A stretch of DNA of 64,000 nucleotides, taken from NCBI RefSeq assembly GCF_900107925.1, contig NZ_FNUJ01000003.1:620001-684000 (forward strand), in the 5' to 3' direction. The notes beneath the pieces were generated by a model. That model did not search any database. It was not told the origin of the DNA and saw only the letters and a program-made list of their open reading frames with translations. Below are positions 55,271 to 63,187 of the stretch, one piece after another. How positions within the stretch are numbered: the first letter of the stretch is position 1; every line of letters starts with the position of its first letter. This stretch comes from Amycolatopsis pretoriensis. GTDB lineage: Bacteria > Actinomycetota > Actinomycetes > Mycobacteriales > Pseudonocardiaceae. The position numbers and the translations under genes were made by a program.

Positions 55271-55892
55271 GACGGCATCTCCCTCGAGGGCGTGTGCACC
55301 TCACGCCCGCACTCGCTGGGCCGGGCACCTCCCTGGCTGGACCACTCCTCCTGACCTCCTGCGTCAGGTGGCGCGGCCACGAGGGCCGGGTGCCGGCCCC
55401 CTCGTGCGTCTCGCGGACGGCTGCGCCGCCCCCTCGATCACCGTCACGACCAGGGCCTCCCGCGAGGACCCGCACGGAACGCGTGCCCTCTCCTCGGAAG
55501 GTACCTACGAATGAGGGATCGCGCAGGGAGCCAACACGGTGATTCGCCAGATCGTCACCTCACTGTCGGTCGTCCGACATCGACGTGCCGTGACGACTAC
55601 TCTTCGTGTGCGACGTCCCGATCGGTGCACCCCCGTCGGAATGATCTTGGAGAAATTGCTGACCCGTCGTATTCACAAGATCGATTGCCGCGCTTTTACC
55701 ACGTCCGGTAGCGTGGCGCATTTTGCGCCGCCAAGAGAGAACCGGTCCGAGTGAAAGCGCCTGCTGCAGGCTCACACAATGGGCGTACAACCCGGACGAG
55801 ACGCCAGTTCGACAGGTAATTTTCTGACTGCGGGACACACCACCGGACCCCCGGTGCCCCAATTCCAACAGTTCTACTTAGGAGTGTGCGAA
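55271..55892. other. Long intergenic region between phoH2 and a small secreted protein
   Basis: On the phoH2 side there is a hairpin CACGAGGGCCGG / CCGGCCCCCTCGTG (about 55378-55406). A 27-codon minus-strand frame starts at GTG about 55450 behind GGGAGG and could be a leader peptide. The middle and right part (about 55560-55740) is clearly more A/T rich, with a promoter-like TTGCCG (55685-55690)-N17-TAGCGT (about 55708-55713) and a hairpin GGCGCA-TTT-TGCGCC (55715-55729). I see no recognisable riboswitch and no convincing longer gene. Confidence 0.4.
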
Positions 55893-56141
55893 GTGCTGAA
55901 GAAGGCTGGTTTCGTCGCGGCCACCGCTGCGGGACTCATGATGATCGGCAGCACCGCGTTCGCCGCGACGGGCGACACGACGGGCACCCCGGACCCGACG
56001 TTCGGCGACGCCTACGCCACGTTCATCGAGGGCGGCGGCGCCCTGGGCTACGGCGCGGCCTCCCTGGTCGCGGGTGCCTACACCGGCATCGCCACGACGC
56101 CGGCGCTGATCCTCCACTCGCTGGAGCACCACCACCACTGA
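55893..56141 (+). CDS. Small secreted protein (82 aa), unknown
   Basis: GTG 55893 follows AGGAG with 8-base spacing. The product has a signal peptide (VLKKAGFVAATAAGLMMIGS, cleaved near AFAAT) and a mature chain of about 58 residues rich in Gly, Ala and Thr, with GALGYGAASLVAGAYTGIAT, ending in four His residues. It resembles the signal peptides of actinomycete cell-surface small proteins but has no chaplin motif or cysteine. Its long A/T-rich leader suggests strong regulation. Confidence 0.7.
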   Translation: MLKKAGFVAATAAGLMMIGSTAFAATGDTTGTPDPTFGDAYATFIEGGGALGYGAASLVAGAYTGIATTPALILHSLEHHHH

Positions 56142-56192
56142 GTGTGGCTTGCGAAGGGGCCCCGGAGTTCGCTCCGGGGCCCCTTCGGCGTC

Positions 56193-56969
56193 TTATGAGC
56201 CGAACCGGCGGTGACGCCAGGCGTAGTCGCGCATCGCGCGCAGGAAGTCGACGCGGCGGAATGCGGGCCAATACGCTTCGGTGAACCAGAATTCCGAATG
56301 CGCGGACTGCCACAGCAGGAATCCGGAAAGCCGTTGTTCACCGGAAGTGCGGATAATGAGGTCAGGATCCGGCTGTCCCGACGTGTAGAGGTGCTCGGAG
56401 ATGTGGTCGACGTCGAGGATCTTCGCGAGTTCGTGAATGGTCCGGCCCTCGTCGGCGTGCTGGAGCAGCAGCTTGCGCACGGCGTCCGCGATTTCCTGGC
56501 GCCCGCCGTAACCGACGGCGACGTTGACCTCCATCCCGGTCCGCCCCTCGGTGCGCGCGGCGGCTTCGCTGAGTCGCTTGGCGACGTCGCTGGGTAGCAG
56601 GTCCAGGGCCCCGACGATCCGCAGCTGCCAGCTCTTGCCGGGCGCGGCCAGCTCGTCGGTGACGTCGGTGATGATCTTCAGCAGCGGCGTGAGCTCGTCC
56701 GGGTCGCGGTTGAGGTTGTCGGTCGAGAGCAGCCACATGGTGACGACCTCGACCTCGGCCTCCTGGCACCAGCTGAGGAAGTCCGCGATCTTCTTCGCGC
56801 CGGCCCGATGGCCGTCCGCTACGTCCGAAAAGCCGGCTTCGCGAGCCCAGCGGCGGTTACCGTCGAGCATGATCGCGATGTGCCGGGGATGGCGGCCGGC
56901 GGCTTGCTGGATGAGGCGTCGGCCATAGACGCTGTAGACGACGTCGGACAAGAAGGAACGCACGCTCAC
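56193..56969 (-). CDS. cis-Prenyltransferase (Rv1086-type isoprenyl diphosphate synthase)
   Basis: The 258-residue undecaprenyl-synthase-family enzyme has HIAIMLDGNRRWAREAGF (catalytic Asp), TMWLLSTDNLNRD, LIIRTSGEQRLSGFLLWQS and SEFWFTEAYWPAF. In mycobacteria the homologue at this locus, Rv1086, makes the short omega,E,Z-farnesyl diphosphate precursor for decaprenyl phosphate; gene order here supports the same. Chain length cannot be read from sequence by eye. GTG 56967-56969 start. Confidence 0.92.
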   Translation of the reverse strand: MSVRSFLSDVVYSVYGRRLIQQAAGRHPRHIAIMLDGNRRWAREAGFSDVADGHRAGAKKIADFLSWCQEAEVEVVTMWLLSTDNLNRDPDELTPLLKIITDVTDELAAPGKSWQLRIVGALDLLPSDVAKRLSEAAARTEGRTGMEVNVAVGYGGRQEIADAVRKLLLQHADEGRTIHELAKILDVDHISEHLYTSGQPDPDLIIRTSGEQRLSGFLLWQSAHSEFWFTEAYWPAFRRVDFLRAMRDYAWRHRRFGS

Positions 56970-57049
56970 GTCGAGGCAGCCTACGCACCCGGTGTGAGGC
57001 GCGTGACTCGACCGCTGCCGGCGAACCTACGGTCCCGTAACCTGGAAGG

Positions 57050-57724
57050 GTGAGCGTGACGACGGAACCACCCGAGCCCGTAGTGGACCTCCGCCCGCGG
57101 TTGCGAGGCCACATCCACTTCTGGACGTTCTTCGGTGCCTTGGCCGCGGCGGCGGCGCTGATCTCTTTGGCGGCGTCCACTGTGTCGCCTCTCGCGACGT
57201 TGGCGACGTCGGTTTACGGGTTGACGGTCCTTGGGCTGTTCGGGGTCAGTGCCCTGTACCACCGGCGGTTTTGGAGCCCGCGGGCTTACAAGTGGATGAA
57301 GCGTGCTGACCACTCGATGATTTTTCTTTTCATCGCGGGGACTTATACGCCGTTCACCTTGTTGGCCATGTCTCAGCCGACCGGGTATGTGATCTTGTCG
57401 ATCGTTTGGGGTGGGGCTGTTCTTGGGGTTGCTCTCAAGATGCTTTGGCCTCATGCTCCGCGGTGGGTTGGGGTGCCGATCTACATCGCCTTGGGGTGGG
57501 TGGCGGTTTTCGTCTTCCCTGAGCTTTTGAACCATGCCGGGGTTGCGGCCTTGGTGCTGCTTTGCGTGGGTGGGTTGTTCTACACCCTTGGTGCTGTGTT
57601 TTATGCCGTGAAGTGGCCTAATCACTTCCCGGATACCTTTGGGTATCACGAATACTTTCATGCCTGTACTGTTTTGGCTGCCGTTTCGCATTACATTGCC
57701 ATCTGGCTTGCCATGTACGCTTGA
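57050..57724 (+). CDS. Hemolysin III family membrane protein
   Basis: The 224-residue protein has seven hydrophobic helices and the PAQR/HlyIII motifs: SALYHRRFWSP, RADHSMIFLFIAGTYTPF and HEYFHACTVLAAVSHY with the metal-binding His residues. It corresponds to Rv1085c, next to Rv1086. From about 57230 onward its codons use many T-ending third positions, unlike nearly all neighbours, though the protein is intact. GTG 57050 start. Exact role in bacteria is unknown. Confidence 0.9.
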   Translation: MSVTTEPPEPVVDLRPRLRGHIHFWTFFGALAAAAALISLAASTVSPLATLATSVYGLTVLGLFGVSALYHRRFWSPRAYKWMKRADHSMIFLFIAGTYTPFTLLAMSQPTGYVILSIVWGGAVLGVALKMLWPHAPRWVGVPIYIALGWVAVFVFPELLNHAGVAALVLLCVGGLFYTLGAVFYAVKWPNHFPDTFGYHEYFHACTVLAAVSHYIAIWLAMYA

Positions 57725-57732
57725 TCTGGCAT

Positions 57733-57852
57733 GCCCCTTCATCCCGATCTCTTTATTGTGACTACGGCCGGCGGCACCGCGTCAAGGCGGGACAGCGTGC
57801 CTTGACCCGGCGTCGCCGGCCGTGTTCTGGCTTGGGATCGGGATGCAGGGGC
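57733..57852. repeat. 120-nt long imperfect inverted repeat after hemolysin III
   Basis: Outer arms CCCCTTCATCCCGATC (57734-57749) and GATCGGGATGCAGGGG (57836-57851) pair with one mismatch. Inner arms of 25 bases (57764-57788 and 57799-57823) pair at 22 positions around a 10-base loop. The result is a long two-part hairpin starting 8 bases after the gene. It may be a terminator, a structured RNA or a miniature mobile element. Confidence 0.7.
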
Positions 57853-57898
57853 GGGTCTGGATACGGGGTGGTCCTCTTTTGATGCCGGCTGCCTGTTT

Positions 57899-58077
57899 GG
57901 CTGCTGGCTCCCGCCCTTTGTGCTGTCGGCTGCCGGTTTGGCTGCTGGCTCCTGCCTTCTGCGCTGTCGGCTGCCGGGTTGGCCTGTGGCTCCCGCCTTT
58001 GCGCTGTCGGCTTCCAGCTTGGCCTGTGGCTCCCGCCGTTTTCGCCGTCGGCTGGCGGTTTTCCTTTGGCTCCTGCT
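57899..58077. repeat. 40/41-nt tandem repeat
   Basis: Four consecutive units start at 57899, 57940, 57981 and 58021, with a partial fifth at 58061. The consensus contains GGCTGCTGGCTCCCGCCTT and GCGCTGTCGGCTGCCGG. Unit length is not a multiple of three, so it is not coding. It abuts the stop of the AhpD-like gene. With the inverted repeat it fills the 57725-58076 gap. Confidence 0.75.
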
Positions 58078-58550
58078 CAGCCGAACATGCCCGGCTGGTA
58101 CTCGCCTGCCGGGTTGCGGGCGATTACGTTCAGCCTGTTCCACGTGTTGATCTCGGCCACCAAGCACACCAGCGCGCCGATCTGCTCCTCGTCGTAGTGC
58201 TTGCGGACCTGCTCCCACGTCTCGTCGCTCACTCCCGCGTGGTTGTCCGCCAGGCGCGTTCCCTCCTCGGCCAGTGCCAATGCCGCGCGCTCTGCCTCCG
58301 TGAACACCACCGCTTCGCGCCACGCCGCCACCATTGCCAAGCGGACCGCCGTCTCGCCCGCTGCTGCCGCGTCCTTCGTGTGCATGTCCAGGCACATTCC
58401 GCAGCCGTTGATCTGGCTCGCGCGGATCTTCACCAGCTCCTGCGTCGCCTTCGGGAGGGATGACTCCTCGATCGGCCTCGATGCCGCGATCAGGCGCTTG
58501 AAGAACTTGCTCGTGACCTCGTTCTCGAACATGTTGAACCGCGGTTCCAT
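58077..58550 (-). CDS. AhpD-like carboxymuconolactone decarboxylase-family protein
   Basis: The 157-residue protein has the alkylhydroperoxidase motif CGMCLDMH (CxxC-x3-H) preceded by VKIRASQING. This redox-active Cys pair reduces peroxides or acts as a thiol disulfide reductase. ATG 58548-58550 follows AAGGGAAC. It stands alone; the region from 58551 to 58842 contains only promoter sequence for both flanking genes. Confidence 0.9.
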   Translation of the reverse strand: MEPRFNMFENEVTSKFFKRLIAASRPIEESSLPKATQELVKIRASQINGCGMCLDMHTKDAAAAGETAVRLAMVAAWREAVVFTEAERAALALAEEGTRLADNHAGVSDETWEQVRKHYDEEQIGALVCLVAEINTWNRLNVIARNPAGEYQPGMFG

Positions 58551-58842
58551 GACCGTTCCCTTCGTCGGTGTCACACCCTTGACGACGTGCGCGCCGGCGT
58601 TGTGACAGCTTCACGAGTGGCGCCGGTCACATGCACACCTTCGCGCCATCACCCACCCTCTTGATCACCGCTTACACACACCCTTCGACCTGCGGAAACT
58701 CACCCGACCTCGCCAGCGGGCCGCTTCTCAAACCACCACTTTCCGGGGTCACCCACGGGAACACCACGACGGTTGCCGTGATCAGCGGGGCGTCCCACCG
58801 TGGCTCCTACAAGCACCGACGCGCGAAAGGAGCAGCACCGCG

Positions 58843-59634
58843 ATGGCCAAGACCATGCAGCCCCAGGAGCTCATCGACAGTGCCGTGGTCGACCCGGCCG
58901 GGAACAAGCTCGGGAAGGTCGGCAACGTCTACCTCGCCGACGCCACGCACCAACCCGAGTGGATCACCGTCAAGACCGGCCTGTTCGGCACCAAGGAGAG
59001 CTTCGTCCCGCTCTCCGGCGCCCACACCGACAAGGATGGCGTGCACGTCCAGGTCGACAAGGACGCCGTCTCGGACGCGCCGCGCATCGATGCCGATGGG
59101 CACCTCTCGCCCGAGGAAAGCACCCAGCTCTACCAGCACTACGGCCTGCCCGTGCCGCGGACGTCGCCGGATGGCCGGATGGGTGACCGGACCCAGGGCC
59201 GGGACCCCGCCATGGGTGGCCGCGGCCGGGCCGGGATGGACGCCGGGACCCGGGGGAAGGCCGACAAGGACGCCATGACGCGGTCCGAGGAACGGCTGAA
59301 CGTCGGCACCGAGCAGGTCGAGACCGGGCACGTGCGGCTGCGCAAGTACGTCGTCACCGAAGAGCAGCAGGTCACCGTCCCCGTGCGGCACGAAGAAGTG
59401 CGCATCGAACGTGAGCCGATCAAGGACGGGCAGCGCGGGGCCGAAATCGGTGAGGCCGAACAGGACGTCGTCCTGCACGCCGAGAAACCCGTCGTGAGCA
59501 AGGAGAGCGTGCCGGTCGAACGGGCTCGGCTGCGCAAGGAGACGGTGACCGACGAACAGACGGTCTCCGGCAAGGTCCGCAAGGAACAGTTCGAAGTGAC
59601 CGATGACGAGGGCAAGAAGCACCGCCGGTCCTGA
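58843..59634 (+). CDS. PRC-barrel and DUF2382 stress protein
   Basis: The 263-residue soluble protein has an N-terminal PRC-barrel (about 1-80, AVVDPAGNKLGKVGNVYLAD), a Gly/Arg-rich linker and a C-terminal DUF2382 domain (EERLNVGTEQVETGHVRLRK, VPVRHEEVRIEREP). Such proteins are common in stress-tolerant actinobacteria and Deinococcus; their function is unproved. ATG 58843 follows AAAGGAG. A strong terminator follows. Confidence 0.9.
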   Translation: MAKTMQPQELIDSAVVDPAGNKLGKVGNVYLADATHQPEWITVKTGLFGTKESFVPLSGAHTDKDGVHVQVDKDAVSDAPRIDADGHLSPEESTQLYQHYGLPVPRTSPDGRMGDRTQGRDPAMGGRGRAGMDAGTRGKADKDAMTRSEERLNVGTEQVETGHVRLRKYVVTEEQQVTVPVRHEEVRIEREPIKDGQRGAEIGEAEQDVVLHAEKPVVSKESVPVERARLRKETVTDEQTVSGKVRKEQFEVTDDEGKKHRRS

Positions 59635-59644
59635 CGAACGCGCG

Positions 59645-59675
59645 GGGGTGGCCGGTTCCCGACACCGGCCACCCC
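59645..59675. terminator. Bidirectional hairpin between convergent genes
   Basis: GGGGTGGCCGGT (59645-59656) and ACCGGCCACCCC (59664-59675) form a perfect 12-bp stem with a 7-base loop, 10 bases after the PRC-barrel gene and just before the convergent acyl-CoA dehydrogenase stop. Confidence 0.75.
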
Positions 59676-59679
59676 TTCG

Positions 59680-61569
59680 TCATGCCCGCAGCATCGGCGC
59701 CGCCAGGAACTGCTCCGGGATGGCGAACGCGTCCACCAGCGCCCGCGCGTGGGGACGCAGCTGGGCGCACAGGCTGTTCACCGCCGCCGTCACGGCCTTG
59801 CCGCGCGACGCCGTCAAGCGGCCGTGGCCCAGGAACCAGGCCAGGTCCTCCTCTATCGCTGATAGAGCGTAGAGGTCGCAAACCCTCTCCAGCAGTGATC
59901 GGGCGTCCGGGTCCTCGCAGCGCTCGACCGCCGCCGCGAACGCCTCCAGCACCAGCCGCTCCATGTGGACGCGGCCCGCGCGCAGCACGTGGTCCTGCGC
60001 CGCGTTGAACACCCCGAACGGGTCCTCGGCCGCCTTGCGCAGGCGCTTCGCCACTCCCTCGACCACGTGTTCCTCGCGGTCTTCGAACAGCTTCAGCTGC
60101 CACTCGCGGCGGAAGAAGACGTCCGAATCGGACCCTTCGGTGAGCGACTCGAGCGCCTTGCGCACCGACGTCCGCTCCAGGATCGCGCCGACCACCTGGT
60201 CGGTGAAGAACCGGGCCGTGGCCAGCGGCGAGAGGTCCTGGAAGTCCTGCTTGTAGCTGGTCAGCAGGCCCTTCGCGACCAGCTGCAGCAGCACCGTGTT
60301 GTCGCCTTCGAACGTCGTGAAGACGTCCGTGTCGGCCTTCAGGCCCGGGAGGATGTTCTCCGCGAGGTAGCCCGCGCCGCCGCAGGCTTCGCGCGCCGCC
60401 TGGATCGTGGCCGTCGCGTGCCACGTGTTGAGCGCCTTCAACCCGGCCGCGCGCGACTCCAGCTCGCGCTGCTCCTCCTCCGGCGCCGACGAGTCGATGT
60501 CGTGCAGCTTCGACACCAGCTCTTCCTGCGCGAAGTGCAACGCGTACGTCTTCGCCAGCGCCGGCAGCAGCTTCCGCTGGTGCCCGAGGTAGTCGAGGAT
60601 GACGACCTCGTCGCCGTCCGGCGTCAGGAACTGGCGGCGCTGCTCGCCGTAGCGGATCGCCAGGGCCAGCCCGCGTTTCGTCGCGCTCCCCGCGCTGCCG
60701 CCGACGCTCACCCGGCCGCGGATCAGCGTGCCCAGCATCGTGAAGAACCGGCGGCTGTCGCTCTCGATCGGGCTGGAGTACGTCCCGTCCTCGGCGACGT
60801 CGCCGAAGCGGTTCAGCAATGCCTCGCGGGGAACCCGGACGTTGTCGAAGCTCAACCGTCCGTTGTCGACACCGTTCAGGCCCGCCTTCGGGCCGCAGTC
60901 CTCGATGGACACTCCCGGCACCGGTGCGCCGGACTCGTCCCGGATCGGCACCATGAACGCGTGCACACCCCGGGATTCCCCGCCGGTGACCAGCTGCGCG
61001 AACACCACCGCCATCCGGCCGTCGCGGGCGGCGTTGCCGATGTATTCCTTCTGCGCCATGGTATCCGGGGTGTGCACGACGAACCCGCCGTCGGCGAAGG
61101 TCGCCGTGGTGCGCAGGTGCTGGACGTCGGAACCGTGGCCGTGCTCGGTCATCGCGAAGCAGCCGAGCAGGCCCAGGTCCATGATGTCGCGCAGGTACCG
61201 CTCGTGGTGGCGCTCGGTGCCGAGCAGCTGGACGGCGCCGCCGAACAGTCCCCATTGGACACCGGCCTTCACCATCAGCGACAGGTCGCCGTAGCCGAGC
61301 AGCTCGAACGACGTCACCGAGCCGCCGACGTCACCGCCGCCGCCGTACGCCGGGTCGAAACCCAGGCCGGGCCGGTCGGTTTCGGCGAGCGCGCGCAGCT
61401 GGTCGAGCACCTGGGCGCGGTGCGCTTCGACGCCGAGGTCCACCGGGTCCCGGAACTCCGCGCCGGCCATCTGCGCGCGGACGCCGCGGCGCAGCTCGGC
61501 CCAGCGGCCGTCGAGGACGGTGGTCAGCGCGTCCGGATCCACCTTCGAGGGCACTTCGGGAACGTCCAC
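59680..61569 (-). CDS. Acyl-CoA dehydrogenase/oxidase family protein
   Basis: The 629-residue flavoprotein has FAD/acyl-CoA motifs LLGCFAMTEHGHGSDVQ and DTMAQKEYIGNAARDG, a late catalytic-loop region FTTFEGDNTVLLQLVAKGLL and a C-terminal extension like that of acyl-CoA oxidases (ACOX). It would catalyse alpha-beta dehydrogenation of an acyl-CoA, with oxidase versus dehydrogenase activity uncertain. GTG 61567-61569 follows GGAGG. Confidence 0.9.
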   Translation of the reverse strand: MDVPEVPSKVDPDALTTVLDGRWAELRRGVRAQMAGAEFRDPVDLGVEAHRAQVLDQLRALAETDRPGLGFDPAYGGGGDVGGSVTSFELLGYGDLSLMVKAGVQWGLFGGAVQLLGTERHHERYLRDIMDLGLLGCFAMTEHGHGSDVQHLRTTATFADGGFVVHTPDTMAQKEYIGNAARDGRMAVVFAQLVTGGESRGVHAFMVPIRDESGAPVPGVSIEDCGPKAGLNGVDNGRLSFDNVRVPREALLNRFGDVAEDGTYSSPIESDSRRFFTMLGTLIRGRVSVGGSAGSATKRGLALAIRYGEQRRQFLTPDGDEVVILDYLGHQRKLLPALAKTYALHFAQEELVSKLHDIDSSAPEEEQRELESRAAGLKALNTWHATATIQAAREACGGAGYLAENILPGLKADTDVFTTFEGDNTVLLQLVAKGLLTSYKQDFQDLSPLATARFFTDQVVGAILERTSVRKALESLTEGSDSDVFFRREWQLKLFEDREEHVVEGVAKRLRKAAEDPFGVFNAAQDHVLRAGRVHMERLVLEAFAAAVERCEDPDARSLLERVCDLYALSAIEEDLAWFLGHGRLTASRGKAVTAAVNSLCAQLRPHARALVDAFAIPEQFLAAPMLRA

Positions 61570-61591
61570 GGCTACCTCCGGAAAGGACTGA

Positions 61592-61627
61592 CGGCAGGCT
61601 TCCTACTCGTTGGTAGTAAGCCTGCCG
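61592..61627 (-). terminator. Hairpin between GH28 and acyl-CoA dehydrogenase genes
   Basis: CGGCAGGCTT-C-CTAC and GTAG-T-AAGCCTGCCG pair over 14 bp with one internal mismatch (61592-61606 and 61613-61627). It lies after the GH28 stop on the minus strand. The inner CTACTCGTTGGTAGT also has operator-like symmetry. Confidence 0.6.
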
Positions 61628-61649
61628 CAGCCGCGCCGATCGCGCAGGG

Positions 61650-63014
61650 TCAGATCGGCTTGCCGTTCACCATCACATCGGTGAACTTGGCGTTGTCCAC
61701 GTACTTCAGCGTGTTCGACGTGTCCGACACTCCCTCAAACGTGGAGTTCGCCACGGTGAACCCGTGCACGTGGGCGTTCGAAAGCCCGCTGACGTCGAAC
61801 GTCTTGCCCGCGATCTTCGTGCTCGCGCAGTCGCTGATCGTGAACGGCCCGAAGGACGGGACGTGGTCGCCGGTCTGGCTGTTGTACGTCGACGTCACGA
61901 ACACGAAGTTCCGCGCGAAGGTGCCGCTGACGCTGTCGAGGTTGATGTTCTCCGAGAACCCGCCACGCAGCGTGTTCGACTTAACGTACAGCGCGAACTT
62001 CGTGTCACCCTGCACGGTGAGCCGGTACGCGTAGACGTTGCGGATCCCGCCGGTCTGCTCGCTGCCGCAGGTGATCGCGCCCCAGTTGCCGTTCATCACG
62101 CAGTTCACGACGACGAGGTTCTGGCACGGGACGTTCACCCGCCGCCCGTCGGCGTCACGGCCGGACTTGATCGCGATGTTGTCGTCGTGCGCGCCCAGCG
62201 CGCAGTTCGCGATGACGACGTGGTCGCACGACTCGGGGTCGCAGCCGTCGGTGTTGGAGTGCGCGGTGCTGGGGTCGGTGCTGACGCCGTCGACGGTGAC
62301 GTTGCGGCACAACGTCGGGTGCAGCTGCCAGAACATGGAGTTCTTCAGCGTGACGCCCTGGATCAGCACGTTCTCGCAGGCGTACGGCTCGACGAACGCC
62401 GAACGCATGGTGTGCCCGGACCCCGGCACGATCCGCTTCTCCGGCGCGGTTCCCTTGGCCACCAGCGTTTCCAGGTACGCGCGGTCGCTGCCCTTGTTCC
62501 ACGACGACGTCGCGGCGGCGTCGAGGGTGCCGCTGCCAGTGAGGCCGATGTTCTTCTCCCCGTGGGCGTAGATCATCGGCGACCGGTTGACGCACTCGAT
62601 GCCTTCGTACCGCGTCAGCACGTTCGGGAACTTCGAGGCGTCCCCGCTGAACTTGAGCACCGCACCCTTTTCGAGGTGGAGGTCGACGTTGCTCTTCAAG
62701 CGGATCGCGCCGGTGAGGAAAGTACCGCTCGGCACGACCACGTGGCCGCCGCCGGCCGCGGTGCACGCGGCGATCGCCTTGCCGATCGCCGCGGTGTTGT
62801 CGGTCTTGCCGTCGTTCTTCGCGCCGTAACCGGTGATCGGGAAGCTCCGGTCCGGGAACACCGGGATCGTGGTGGCCGCGACGATGTCGTTCGCGGCCGG
62901 CCACGGGAGCTCCGGAACGTCGACGCGGTACCGGTGCGAGAGCGGGATCGCCGGTACGAGGGAGACCGCCAGTGTGCCCTTGATCAGCTGCCGCCGGGTG
63001 AACCTGCCGTCCAT
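61650..63014 (-). CDS. Secreted GH28-type (polygalacturonase-like) glycoside hydrolase
   Basis: The 454-residue right-handed beta-helix protein has a Tat-type signal (RRQLIKGTLAVSLVPAIPL) and an N-terminal ITGYGAKNDGKTDNTAAI segment of pectin-degrading enzymes. The GH28 acidic motifs HSNTDGCDPESCDHV and GAHDDNIAIKSG are present. The usual GHG-x-S-x-GSE histidine motif reads NWGAITCGSE and the RIK motif reads YVKSN, so the substrate may differ from polygalacturonate. Exported to digest plant or other acidic polysaccharides. Confidence 0.88.
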   Translation of the reverse strand: MDGRFTRRQLIKGTLAVSLVPAIPLSHRYRVDVPELPWPAANDIVAATTIPVFPDRSFPITGYGAKNDGKTDNTAAIGKAIAACTAAGGGHVVVPSGTFLTGAIRLKSNVDLHLEKGAVLKFSGDASKFPNVLTRYEGIECVNRSPMIYAHGEKNIGLTGSGTLDAAATSSWNKGSDRAYLETLVAKGTAPEKRIVPGSGHTMRSAFVEPYACENVLIQGVTLKNSMFWQLHPTLCRNVTVDGVSTDPSTAHSNTDGCDPESCDHVVIANCALGAHDDNIAIKSGRDADGRRVNVPCQNLVVVNCVMNGNWGAITCGSEQTGGIRNVYAYRLTVQGDTKFALYVKSNTLRGGFSENINLDSVSGTFARNFVFVTSTYNSQTGDHVPSFGPFTISDCASTKIAGKTFDVSGLSNAHVHGFTVANSTFEGVSDTSNTLKYVDNAKFTDVMVNGKPI

Positions 63015-63187
63015 GGACGCCTTCCTTCACGGGAAAGACCGGGTGCGACGGCGGAACCACGGCACGGACCGTGGGCACGAGGAACTCTAGGCGTGAACGC
63101 GGGTGCGGGTCCAGGCTTGCGCGGCCGGCGAAAGTGCTGTCATGATCGGATCATGACGACTCGAAAGGGCGTGCGCGCCCTCGCGCG

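Noticed and set aside
55245..55475. A 76-codon minus-strand frame as a PhoAT-type antitoxin before phoH2
   Set aside because: It overlaps the start of phoH2 in another frame, is Arg/Gly-rich without helical antitoxin features, and has poor codon-position bias.
56124..56141. C-terminal LEHHHH resembling an expression-vector His tag
   Set aside because: Only four His codons, flanked by native high-GC sequence and a normal signal-peptide protein; no vector sequence follows. Coincidence.
57739..58614. A 291-codon minus-strand frame across the tandem repeats and the AhpD gene
   Set aside because: The AhpD frame with its CxxC-x3-H motif is the real gene; the 40/41-nt repeats shift frame in every unit.
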